A DNA stretch of 64,000 bases from Pieris napi (taxonomy: Eukaryota; Arthropoda; Insecta; Lepidoptera; Pieridae), in assembly GCF_905475465.1 (NCBI RefSeq), contig NC_062256.1, positions 10,053,662-10,117,661 of the forward strand, written 5' to 3'. Under the pieces are notes generated by a model, which searched no databases, was not told the origin of the DNA, and saw only the letters and a program-made list of their open reading frames with translations. Shown in pieces: positions 11,133 to 23,316 of this stretch (position 1 is the stretch's first letter; each line of letters opens with the position of its first letter). The position numbers and the translations under genes were made by a program.

Positions 11133-14100
11133 ATGAGTGCTCACAGTGGTTGTATGAGTTGTAATGAAAGCTCAGAGCAGTTTGAATCTAAAATCGAAGC
11201 TGAATGTTCTGAAGCTGAAGATGCCCAAATTAGACTGGCACCGCATGTGCAAGCTTACTTGGCTCATAATAACTCAACTACAAATTGTTGTGGTTTTGCA
11301 ATACCAATTGCCTTTGAAAGGGCTGCACCGGGAACATGGTGGAATCCAAGGTTTGACTCACCAATACTTGAAGGCCAGTACAGAAGTAGCTCTTTCAGAC
11401 AGATAAGATTGAGATTTAGGTAAGTACAAACAATTGCCCTGTATAGTGTTTTGTATTCCACATTATACTTTTGCTTGAGTTAGTAATAAATTATTTCTTT
11501 TTGTTTTCAGATTTGCACTTTTATACATTTTGATATTTTCCATTTCATGGTTTATCTATTTTGTGGTACTTGGTCTGAATGATGTGAGTGTAAAATGGCC
11601 ATTTTTATGTTTAATATTTGCTGGAGTATTGTTAATTACATCTGTAATGTTGTTTCTAACCTTTACTGAGATATATAAAGTACATACAATCAGATTGTCA
11701 ATGACTATGGCTCTCGCTCTGTGTACCCTCAGCTTGTCCCTCATAGCCCTGACAACACAATTGGATCCAAATTCACTTTTGATAGCCGATATAAGTCAAT
11801 CGGGTCACTTCACTATGTGCATTGAAATACTATTGATAATCTATACTTTAACCCCATTACCCCTCTTTGCTTGTGTCTCAATAGGGCTCCTGTATTCTAT
11901 AGCTTTTGAGACCCTCAATGTATTCTTACATTTATCAGAACAAGAATGGCAATATCCTGGAATGTTAGTCAGAATTTTACTTCATTTTTGTGTACATATA
12001 ATTGGTGTACATATTTACCTTATGACTTTTGTAAGAATGAGGGGTACGTTTATGAAAGTGGGTCAGAGTTTGCTAGTCAGAAGGCAGCTGGAGATGGAAA
12101 AGCAGCTGAAAGAGAAAATGATTCATTCAGTAATGCCGCCAAAGCTTGCGAGTTGGCTGATGGAGGAGCAAGTGACTGAAACTGAAACTATATCAAAAAT
12201 TCATGACCCACTTCAGGCCAGAACATCAAACCCTGGTGCTTCAGATATTAAATCATTATTCAGACCGTTTAACATGAGTTCAATGGATAATGTGAGCATC
12301 CTTTTTGCGGACATAGTTGGATTTACAAAAATGTCCAGTAACAAAGGTGCAGAGGAATTGGTCAACATATTGAATGACCTGTTTGAGAAGTTTGACGAGT
12401 TGTGCCTAATACATGGATGTGAGAAAATTTCCACTCTAGGAGATTGTTACTACTGCGTATCTGGTTGTCCAGAGCCGAGACCCGACCACGCCACTTGCTG
12501 TGTTGAAATGGGACTAGGTAAGTGAAAAATTCATTAAATTATTCATTTTTCTTTGTATGGAATGATTTATCGATTCATCGATCGTAACAACGACCGATAA
12601 AATTGCTTGTTTGACCTCGATCTTTGTTACATCCATATGTTTCTTTAATACTCAATGTTATATTTACATCATAGTGCAAATCGATCATATTATTTATGAC
12701 TGCACGTGAACTTTTGGCGTGACCCTTTTTATGTGTTCTTTGATACTAAATGCACAATTTAATTTATAACATAGTATATGTTTTAATCTAGAATTATAAA
12801 ACTATTATACAAATATAAACAACAAAAGATTTGATTAATTTTAAAGAAGAAAATAATTATACTTCAGGAATGATAGAAGCGATTCAAGAATTCGATCGGG
12901 AAAAAGGAGAGGGTGTCAATATGAGAGTAGGCGTCCACACGGGGACCGTCCTGTGCGGCATAGTGGGGACTCGCAGGTTTAAATTCGACGTTTGGAGTAA
13001 TGACGTAACACTCGCGAATAAAATGGAATCAACGGGAAAGCCGGGCCGTGTGCATATATCCGAGGAAACGAGCAAATTCCTCGGGGGCTCCTACGTCTTA
13101 GAAGAGGGCGAGGAAGTTTTCGGTAAGATGTTTACCTAAACATTACGTTCGCATGAGATTCGTTTCGTTAATACCTCATATGTGTCCAGGTCATAAAACC
13201 TACTTTATAGAGGGCCGGCAGCTGAGTTCTCCGTACGACCACGATTGCCTGACCCCCTCCAATCCAGTGAACTTGCGTCTTATCATATCTCCGGCCGCCT
13301 CCCCACAATCGGCTCTCTCTATCAGCCATTCGCCCTTACCTATCTCCGCGAAGACCGGCGACGCTTCTGCAGACGACAAAACGAAACCCGAAGCCAAGTT
13401 CTCCGACTTCCTATCGCCGAACCCGTTTAGTTTTCGTAATAAAGCCAGCTCTCTGCCGAGTATTTTGGACTCGGACACGGAGTTAGAAGATAAAAGAGAT
13501 AAGCGGTTCGTGAACGGAAACGATGCCTCGTCGAAAAGCCCCACGTCGATCGGTGAGTGCTTTCACATTTTTGCAACTAGGTAAGTATGGTATTGTATTT
13601 AGGCAGCCAGGTGATAACTCTGTTGTGCCGGGAATCGAATTTATGGCATCGTTATGCATGCGATTGTACGCATGATGCCATCTAAGGCTTTTGTATATGT
13701 TTAAAGAACTTTATTTCTGATTACAAAAAAAAATATTTTTATTTACATGAGAAACTTAGTATAGTTTACGAACGCAGCTATCCCAATTTTAGTCTACTAG
13801 GCTCATTCTAATATGTATCTTTAATGCCCTTTTGAATTGATTAAACACGCTAAAATTTTGAATTTTAGATGGTAATTGATTAAATAATTGCACTTATAGA
13901 CTCATACTTAATAGACTTCTTTAAATAATTTGTGCGCGGATTCGGCAAGTAAAGCAAACTAGCTCTTCTTTAATCTCCTGTAATGATGAGTTATGTGATG
14001 ATATATTAAACGTAAGCTAAGTGAAAATTATGTAATATGCCCCATTATAAATTCACTGAATACACATACCAAATACGCCAAAACTAATTTAATCAGTGAG

Positions 14101-17100
14101 ATGAAACAAGACACCACCTGAACTGTTCTAGGGAGACGCCCTAAGTCATCGGCAATCGAGGCTTAGTTGTTATTGGAACTCACTATAGTTACCCAGCATC
14201 CGAATCTCGATTAGATCTAAATATAGTTGCGGTTTAGTAAAACTAATATTTAGTTTGGGAATACTACAAAATTATAACGTTTTTATATATATTGTTATTA
14301 TTATTGTTATTATATATTATTATTATTATTAATGAGCCTGTGAGAGTAAAACGGTGAATTATCGTCCATATACATGCATATACGTTCGTTCATTAAGCTG
14401 CTAAAAATAACTAAGAGTCTTTTATGTTTGTAAACTTCATTAAGCATAAGTATAAATAATGTTATAAGTTAATTGTTATCAAACGTTTGACGTATTTTGA
14501 TTAAAATTGCTTTTGCATGGATGATGCTGGCCCTTGGCCCCTTGTTATATAAAATATATATTCAATTAGAATCAGGTTCTTCGATGCGATAAACCAGTGT
14601 TGTCATACCCAAAAACCTTATTTCCAATCAATCACTTCGTCCATTAACGAAAAAGTATTTTCCAAACCGGTTCATAAATGACGCATTTGTGAAGTTAAAA
14701 ACTTCTTTAGACCATCCACTTTACCAATTTTATTATATTTCAGTGTGTACACACACAAAAACCTAATTTTTAAGTGTTATTTGCTTGTAAATATTGACTT
14801 ATTATTGGAAACACGACCACAGTTTTATTTATGAAGCTTTAGTTATCATCGTAGCCCAAAGATAAGATATAATGTGACTCTAAATAGTCAGAAGGTGATG
14901 CTCTTTGCATCTAGATTGCGTATTTATTGAAATCTATCGCCACCCCGACTTATTCGTAAACAATGCTAAATTATATGCAAATGCTCGGTCATCGGAAGTT
15001 ACTCACGTGTCGTTCAGAGATCGCTTGTTTATTTTGCGATATATGGAGGCGGAAAATGAAACAATTTAAAGTTTCAAATTGAAATTATGTTACAAAACGA
15101 TTGAGATTTCATTAAGACAACTTTGTCTCCACTCGTGACAGAAGGCATGATGATAATGTTTTGAATTATGGCTTATTTATATGAAGATACACCGTTAAAC
15201 ATTTGGTTTGAGACATGATTATCCATGAAAACGCTCGATGACGTCATTAAGCTGGCTGATCACTAGGTCACATTGCTCAAACCCGTGCGGGTGCACGATG
15301 CAATACTATTAATTAGTAACTGCAGCTCCTACTACACTACACTACCGTTTACAAAATTCTTTTAAACCCAATAGATTCATTTAAAAAACAGTTTATCTAC
15401 GGCAGGTGTTTTCATTCTTTCACAAGAGGAAAATACCCTTTTCTTCAAGCAAGAATTTCCATATTAAAATTTGGATATAGCTCCCTTAAATTGTGAATAT
15501 TCCCATTGGATTGTTCCGGGATAACACGTAGCAAAGCTCTCGAGCGAAATTACGTCAATCGGTCGGTTGACGTTATTTGAATATAGTTTGGGGAGCGGTT
15601 TATTTGTAGGCAAACAAACTCTTTCACACTTACACTATTAACGTCGTGGTGCTGAAAAAGGTCAAAGTCGTATTTTTGTACCCATTCATAAATTTACTTT
15701 GCCAGGTAAATAACGTGTAGGCTTAGTACTTACATTCTCAATCCCGCGTTAGAATTACCCAATTTGACCCAAAAATGTGCATGTACGGCATAAAGGTATC
15801 ACCCGCTAGCCCGTATAAGAAAAATAGTAACAGAAGTGGATACATAAAGCACTTATTTTTCCTCGGAAAAGATCGCTGTAACGCTGTCCGTTGCCCTTAT
15901 GTAGTTTTTCTAAATTGGTATTGTTATAAAACGAATGAACAGTAACTTAGGCATTAACGGCCAATTAATTCATCTGGACAGAAATAGGTTACAACATTAC
16001 GGCCGCAATCAGGCCACGTCACTAGGGCATGGGAAAAATTGTGCGAATACATCGGGTCAATTATTATAAAGGAAATCGTTATTACGTAGCGGACGTGTTC
16101 TGAAAAGCTTTGATGAGATTCTTAGAAGCTAATTGCTAAAGATTTATTATTTCCTGTAACTGGTAATTCCCAGTCATGTGAAACGTACGAAATAAGAATA
16201 GGTTTTATCAAGAGATTTGTTGATTTAGATACGTTGATATGAAGTGGTAATACGTCGTAAATCTGATTTGATATAGTTAAGATATCGAGTTGATTGATAA
16301 AAAAATTTATATCGTGTTACATGACGATCGGTTACGTTATCGCCTAACTAGGTATGGATGTATTTTATACTAGACCCGACCCAGTGGATAGACAAATTAG
16401 TACACTGAGCCAAAATTTAAGACAGCACGAAGTATGGTACGATGTTCAAAGTCTTAGAGTAGGTATATTAAAAAAGATTGAAATTGCTATATAATGCCAC
16501 TCGCGTTAATTCGCTCTTAAAAATAAAAAAAAAGTTGTCGAGATAGCGCTTGTAAAACAAATTAAGTTCAGGAAAGATTTTGATCCTTATGCGAGGCTCT
16601 GTATTCGTGAGTTCATGATGAACTTTACGTTGCTCGGACGAGTACAATTTCTGCCAAAACGTGGAAAATTCTGTATCGATTGATTACTCGAATAATGAAT
16701 TGTTTATGGGGATTATAATAGCTTATAAGCAATTATGAGTACTAGAAATACGGGTGTGCTTCATTAATAGTTTGCGCAGCGCACGCTAAATAATGAGTAC
16801 CTATAATAAGATTACTAAGACACGTGATAAGGAGTTAAACGGTCTGTTTATATTTGTTGTAGTACTCGCGTAAACCAACGCGACCAACCAACCTATTAAA
16901 ATCAGTTCAGTAAATTTGTTTTTTATTAATGTATAACATACACGTTTTACAGGTAGCTGTGGAAAGTACACAAACAAAATAAAACAATGGAAGGTTCCGA
17001 AGTTTTTAAGAAAGCATTCGGACACCCCTTTACACGAAATGAAGAAACAGAACTTCAGCGCCAAAACCATACATATAGTGGAGTGTGGGGACGCGCAGAC

Positions 17101-20100
17101 CAATAATGGTTACCGCAAAGTACCGATCGTTATTGAATCTCATGAGAAGCCAAGACAGAGTAGTAGCAAATTGAATAGCCGTACAAATGAGATGTTCGAG
17201 AGGGAAATAATAGATATACGGTCGTATTTAAGTCAGTCTCGAAGCAATATGTCGCCGTTTGCGAGGAGCAGCAGCTACAGGTCGCAGTATGGGAGACCGA
17301 ACTTAGAGGTGAATTTCCTTGCTTGTTGGCTTTAGTAATTAAAAATCATGGTCATCACAGTTTGATCACTCTCTTTATTATATTTTAAATTCCAGCCAGG
17401 GCCAGTTAGTCGCGCTCGCAGTTCCACGTTGGCCACGCAGGGTGAACTGATCAGGCCGAAGGACAGGAAATTGAACCTGCCCGTCCCGAACCACCCCGGC
17501 AGACTGCCCGACGACATTGTTAGCCTCTGCCCGTCTGTCAACAGCAGGAAGGATTCAGGGATCAGAAGCACTAGTAGGCGATCTAGCATACAGCAGCAGG
17601 TAATCTAAACTATTACTAAACAAACAAACTTATATATGTTCTCTAACGCCTTAGAAATCCTTCTGATCCACATACAATCAAGTAGTGTATACTGCACATC
17701 GGTATTTGTTGTTTCAATGCTGAAAATTTAGCGCACCCAACGAGCCATTCTTAAGATATCCTATAGGAAACTTTTTCGCTACTCAACAAAAAAATTGTGC
17801 AATGAAACAAAACTTTTAACTGTTAGACAATTATACTAAAAATAGCAGTATGCAGACTTTATTGGAAACAAACTCCGACTACAGCGCAATCCTACATAAG
17901 CAAACCCAAAAAACGCACTTTCTTCGCCGAACGCCTTTTCTCCTTAAACCAATTTCTTAAAGACAAATTTTCACTAACATTTCAAAACTCACATTACAAA
18001 CATTCCTAACAATCTTAAACAACATGTTGTCAACCTGTCCTTTGTTGATACAGAAAATATTCCTTTTGTGCAAAAATAGTTTAATTATAATAGGGGTGTG
18101 TGCACTTCCTTTTACCTGTTATTGATAAGTTGGACCAGTGTTTGACGGGCGTTTTGGTTTTATGAAATGCATTTTGCGAGATTGCGGGTTCGATTTCAGA
18201 ACAAAACATTACTGTTCAGCTTCGAAGTCTTATCGTCTTAAGTATTCGACAAAAAAATAAATAAAACAAACTATAGTTGATAATAAAAACCACAAAGTAA
18301 TTTATTAGATGCTTTATTTTTAATACAATTATTATAATAGATAGCTATAGAATAATTTGGAATCATTGGAATATTTTCCCAAGGTTATAGATTAGAGACT
18401 TATTTTTAAACTTTTCATTCGTATGCTTATTATGCATGGTTTCTAAGGAGAGAAACACTTTTTGTATGATAAAATAATTTATATCAAAACTAGCAAACTC
18501 GGCGAACTCCGTTTCGCCACCAGATGGCTTCGTTTTATGTAACATTTCGTTTGGTGATCCCGCTTTTCTGTTGATTTTTTTCCTGAATTTTCTTTGCTAC
18601 AAACCTCACGAAGCCCGAAATCTTTCCAACGAATGCAAAACTGTGGAAATCGGTTTTTGTGTTCTGGAGTTATAGCGTCAGGAAGGAAAACCCGACTTAT
18701 TTTTATATAGTAGACTTCACTATCTGCTGTTATGAGCTAAATAATGACTAAAATTTGATAAACGCGTTAAGATGCTAAGAGTGTCGGCGTAAAACAAGTA
18801 TTCGTTTTATTATAAATATCAAACGAATTTCGTTTCGTTTTCATGTAAAATTCATAATTTTACCATTCGAACACTATTTAGACTGCAAATTTATTTTTGA
18901 ACGCGGGAAGCACTCCACTCTAAATATTTACAAAAGTTGTTTGGGTTTAAAAAATGTTTAATAATTTCAGATATTCGTATTGAATCACGTCTCGTTGGCG
19001 ACCTCCCAAGTGGACATAATGCAGCAAAGAGTCTCCGGGTATTACACCTCGAGCCAATCGTCCCTCGACATCCCCCCCCGCTCGAAGCTCCCTCCGCCGC
19101 TCGACGAGGAGCAAGTCCGGTCCTTGCAGAAATTGCGGAAACAGTCCGACCTTCAGCTCATCCGCTGCGTCCAGGACAACGCGAGATCCGGAATCAACTA
19201 CTTCGTGCAGCCGCCCTTGAACGGGCTCACGCTCTTCTTCAAAACGCCGGACATGGAGAGGCACTACCGCGACAGAGCCCACAGGAGCGACGACTGCGAG
19301 GATTTCCCTCCGACGCTGACCACGTCGCGCTTCAACACCGCCCTCGACATCTTGGTGTCGTCGATCATATTCGTGATAGTCGCGGCCTCCATCATCATAG
19401 TCTACGAGGAGTGGCGATTTTCCATCGGGTGGTTCGTCGCGTTCGTGTCCATCGAAGCGGCGGCGATGTCCCTCTGCGCGTACCGGCACTACCTCAAGTG
19501 GAGGTCGAAGTTGGACCCCGACGGCGTCGCGCAGACCCTGAGGAGGGCCGTCAAGGTCTTTCGGAAGCTGTCGAACTGGTACCCGTGGCACTTGTCCGGC
19601 AGCCTCCTGATAAGTCTCCCCATTCTGGCGGTCCTGCTGAACTTCTCTTGCCAAAACACAACTCTGACGATACTGAAGGGGAAACAGTCGTTCTACATCT
19701 ACCTTTTGACCGTCTGTATCGTTCACTTTTGTAACTTCACCCAGATGAGTTGGCTCGTGAAGAACGCCTTGGTGACTCTGTACGCGGCTCTGTTCCTGTT
19801 TCTATCCCTCCTCGGCTGCCGAGATCTCAATACTCAATTTCTAGAATCGATCGATATCACGCCGAGCCTGAACCTATTCGCTCAAAACGGCACAAACGTC
19901 ACGGATTTACTCTCGGAGGACTCGACGGGGAGCAACGGGACGTCGGCGTCGGACGCCGTTCGACACGAGATGCATCTGAAGGAGCTCTACCTGGACGTCG
20001 TGTTGCTGCTGATCTTGGTTTGGTTTCTGAACAGAGAGTTCGAGATAAGCTATCGACTCAGTTTCTACAGCAACGTGGTCGCGACCAGAGACAAGCAGAA

Positions 20101-20234
20101 GGTCCAAACGATGAGGAATCAAGCGGATTGGCTGCTGCACAACATCATCCCGCGGCACGTCGCCGACCAACTGAAAAGCACGGCCAAATACTCCGAGAAC
20201 CACAGGGACGTCGGCGTCATCTTCGCGAGCATCG

Positions 20235-20265
<31 letters not shown>

Positions 20266-20785
20266 TCTCAAGGGCAAGGAGTATCTGCGGGTTCTCAACG
20301 AGCTGATAGCGGACTTCGACGAGCTGTTGGAGAGGCCGGAGTTCCAGCACGTCGAGAAGATAAAGACGATAGGCAGCACCTTCATGGCGGCCAGCGGCCT
20401 CGACCCCGACCTGCGACATTCCCTGCGAGGCCCTCGCGAGCACCTCTACCAGCTCATGGATTTCGCCCTCGAGATGCAAAAAGTCGTAGAAAATTTCAAT
20501 CGGGACTTGCTGGAGTTCGACTTCATCCTTCGGATCGGGTACAACTTCGGCGACGTCACCGCCGGAGTGATCGGCACCTCGAAGCTCTACTACGACATCT
20601 GGGGCGACGCCGTGAACATCGCCTCGCGGATGGACTCGACGGGCGTCCCCGAGCGGATCCAGGTGGGCGAGGCTTGCGCGTCGGCTCTCTCCTCCCGGTA
20701 CGACTTCGAGCCCCGGGGCAGCGTCTACGTGAAGGGCAAGGACGACATGAACGTGTTCCTCGTGATCGGCAAGAGGGACGCGTAG
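11133..20785 (+). CDS. ADCY9: Adenylate cyclase type 9-like, complete coding region (7 exons, 1428 aa)
   Basis: Membrane adenylyl cyclase (ATP to cAMP + PPi), acting downstream of G-protein-coupled receptors. Coding exons: 11133-11419, 11511-12517, 12868-13122, 13190-13552, 16953-17308, 17396-17599 and 18971-20785. All junctions are in phase. The N-terminal FERAAPGTWWNPRFDS is an ADCY9 hallmark (vertebrates: FERASSRWWDPKFDS). Exon 2 holds the first six-helix membrane block, the KVGQSLL...EKMIHSVMP linker and the C1 catalytic core with metal-binding aspartates in ILFADIVGFTKMS and STLGDCYYCVSG. Exons 4-6 encode the long variable C1b loop. Exon 7 encodes the second membrane block (with NGT/NVT sequons) and C2, with EKIKTIGSTFMAASGL (adenine-site Lys) and YYDIWGDAVNIASRMDSTG (Asp, Asn and Arg of the active site). 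AATAAA lies at 20965-20970. Exon 7 is visibly GC-rich and intronless, unlike exons 1-2. Confidence 0.95.
13553..16952. other. ADCY9 intron 4, 3.4 kb
   Basis: AT-rich intron. Near 13590-13690 is a weak tRNA-SINE-like stretch (GTGCCGGGAATCGAATTTAT). Near 14285-14330 is a short TTATTA simple repeat. No ORF, exon or RNA gene was supported in the rest. Confidence 0.5.
18490..18712. repeat. Dispersed insect repeat in ADCY9 intron 6
   Basis: ACTAGCAAACTCGGCGAACT ... GTTTCGCC ... AAATCGGTTTTTGTGTTCTG GAGTTATAGCGT has the layout of a widespread arthropod repeat (C-T-A-G-C-GACCCGGCAAAC ... AAAATCGGTCCAG ... GAGTTATAC ... TTTTATATAGTA). A second relative starts near 35475. The classification is uncertain. 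Confidence 0.4.
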
Positions 20786-21814
20786 GCGGCTAGTTTTAAG
20801 AGAAGTAGAATCTGTGATTTAACTATTTATCGTTTAACGTAATTATACAAATTATAACTGAATCGGTGTATTGAAGATTGACTTATTTATTATTGAGCGC
20901 GAATGAAGAGTTAAACGTTCTGCCAGAACGATAGGAATATTTATTGTCGAGACGAATATTTAGCAATAAAGCGTAATTGTGTATACAGTAAAGGCCCGCT
21001 CGAGGCGATGTTCTTAAATTGCATTCGATGTTTCGGCTTTTGTGATTCTAGTGCTCACCCACTTGAGTATACTAGATGTATGGTTCTAAATAAAAAACAC
21101 ACACATATTTAAATTAATGGAGAAAATAAAAACGTGTGTGTACTTATGTACGCGCGTAAGAAGTTATACTTCTTTGGCGTAACAAGATTTTTCAAAAAAT
21201 TTATTCTACGTTTGTAGAAAAAACGACACTAACAATAGAAAAATCTAAAATGTTGACTATAGCTAACTTCAGGGTGTCGGTTTTTTGTGAAAATGTGAAT
21301 GCGCGCGCATCGTGAAAATTTACTCTCATCATTTTACCCTAACGCTTCAAAAGAAGTATAACTTCAAAAAACAGAGATTTTTTACGTAAGTAATGATATA
21401 TATCTATGTATCTTAAGTATAAATAATGCAAACGTCATATATGAATAACACAATCTAATGAAATATTTAAAAAATCAGTTAACCCAGGCAATTAAAATGT
21501 TTTTCTTTAAAAGTGATTATTTTAAGTTTATTTAATAATGATTTTACTAAACCACAGCTATATTTGAACCATAAATTATTCAATATGGTGACCTCTTCTA
21601 CTCGTTGCCATTATTGATGAGTCATTAAAGTATACGTATAATATAATGGAATTGTGATATTTTAAGTTATTCCTATTTTGTTGATGTTGATGAATGTGTT
21701 TTATTTAATTAATAACAGAAACTGAAAATATAACGTTCAAAGTACATGCCAGCGCAAGTTAAGTCCCCGCCCAAATATTAACCCATCAAATCTTCTCATA
21801 TTTATAAACCACTC

Positions 21815-21896
21815 GGCCCTATTATAAAACGTGGACTAATCGTTACAAAATGTAAATAAAATCAACACGGTATTTTTAGTTCACGTTTTATGAAGC
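21815..21896. repeat. Short MITE, copy 1 (TATAAAACGTGGAC ends)
   Basis: The left end CTATTATAAAACGTGGAC pairs with GTTCACGTTTTATGAAG at the right end. It is about 80 bp long and related to the copy at 22934-23040. Confidence 0.45.
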
Positions 21897-22933
21897 AGAA
21901 TGCTTAGATTTATAGAATTAGTATATTAAGATAATTTGTCTTTTTACAAAATATGTTTTATCAAATTATTTTATGAAATTATGAAAAATGAAATGTTATT
22001 GTTTCGCGAAAGCACCAGAGGGCGCTCGACAAACTCAGTCGAGGTAGGATAATATTCGAGAGACAAGAGTTAGTGACTCATTGATTTCAAGAGTTATTGC
22101 ACTAACCATGCATATGTATTATATTATATATTCAACATTTGTTCTTTGGATTCCGTTGTGTATATCCTTCGTTTATTTTGTAAGATAAAATCTAACATTT
22201 CTTGCCACACTGTTCTCCCAAATGTCTGTATTTTATATATGTTTGTACTTTTATACTTTCTAACCATTTAAAATTACCTAATTCCCAGTTCAAGTATTGG
22301 TCTAAGTGACAATTATGGATTTGCCGGGTGTCTCAAACCCGTTTTGTAAAAAGACAAATAGTGATGTAATTATTGAAAGTGCATGTTTCAAAAGTATTTT
22401 TTGAACACCCGGTATGATCCTGATGCGATTAATAAATAAAATCGTCTTGTCTATTGATACATTTCCAAAATGAAATTTTTGATATTCCACTATGCCTTCT
22501 CTATGTTGATCTTCAAACTTATGATAAAAGCCTTACATTCCACTTGTATTTCGAATGCCTTGAAAGTGTCTATTCACTATATAAATGAGAAATTCTCGAA
22601 GCAGACTTCGATTGACGGACCAAATCTAAAAAGCCTTAGCTCTCTTAGTCTTCAGATGACACATTTTGATCGTTATTTCTGTCAAAACGATTGCGATTTT
22701 TAATACTATTTAAAGTAGCTTGTTCTACGGTCAAAATATGTTATTCGTGCTATTTACAAGTAAAGTAACCTATGTACATCGAGAAAGCTCAACGTACTGT
22801 ACTGTCTTAAAACTATGTATTATACGTTTACTTTCTTAAATCCTTTGTATTTTTTCAAACTCTACAGCGAATAAAATTATGTGTGAAAAGTCAAATTTAT
22901 TTATTTGCCCACTTAACATTGAGGTTTGTTGGG

Positions 22934-23040
22934 AATTAATATAAAACGTGGACATGTTGACATATGTTTTTACACGAAAATAATATCGTTACTATGGTTA
23001 CAAACACGATACTATCTTCAACCCACGTTTTATAATAAGC
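22934..23040. repeat. Short MITE, copy 2 (TATAAAACGTGG ends)
   Basis: The left end AATATAAAACGTGGAC and the right end CCCACGTTTTATAATAAG form ~14-bp terminal inverted repeats around ~75 bp of AT-rich sequence. It is the same family as 21815-21896. Confidence 0.5.
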
Positions 23041-23316
23041 CCTTATACATTTTCGAACGTAACTAATTTAAAGTGCAGCTAAAAACAAACAAATTTCAAT
23101 TACGCAATTTGTTTGCAAATATCGATATAAAGTACGACAGCTGAGTATGAAATGCATTTCCTATATATTTTTTTTACTTTTTGTTCAATTGTTAAAAACG
23201 TTACACAACTTAAGCGTCACACAAAACAATCACACATTTCGATTTTTTTTTTTGATTTGAACCTTATTTTTACCAATTGTCGGCCTCCTTCGGGAATGAG
23301 TGATGAACCAGTGGTT

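Larger units (their letters stand above)
20786..23316. other. Intergenic region between convergent ADCY9 (+) and GABA-receptor alpha-like gene (-)
   Basis: Holds the ADCY9 3'UTR (AATAAA at 20965-20970). It also holds an inverted-repeat element around 21150-21370 with arms built on AAGAAGTTATACTTCTTT and AAGAAGTATAACTTC, and two small MITEs described separately. The short ORFs here (for example 22302-22490 and 22470-22703) have no supporting features. Confidence 0.5.

Noticed and set aside
11556..11744. Short minus ORFs antisense to ADCY9 exon 2
   Set aside because: Shadow frames of the first membrane block.
18947..19726. 259-aa open frame antisense to ADCY9 exon 7
   Set aside because: Arg/Asp/Val-rich shadow of a GC-rich coding exon; the plus strand clearly encodes the second membrane block and C2 domain.
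19750..20793. 347-aa plus-strand frame overlapping ADCY9 exon 7
   Set aside because: Arg/Gly/Pro-rich alternate frame of the same exon; no domain, and the in-phase cyclase frame continues through it.
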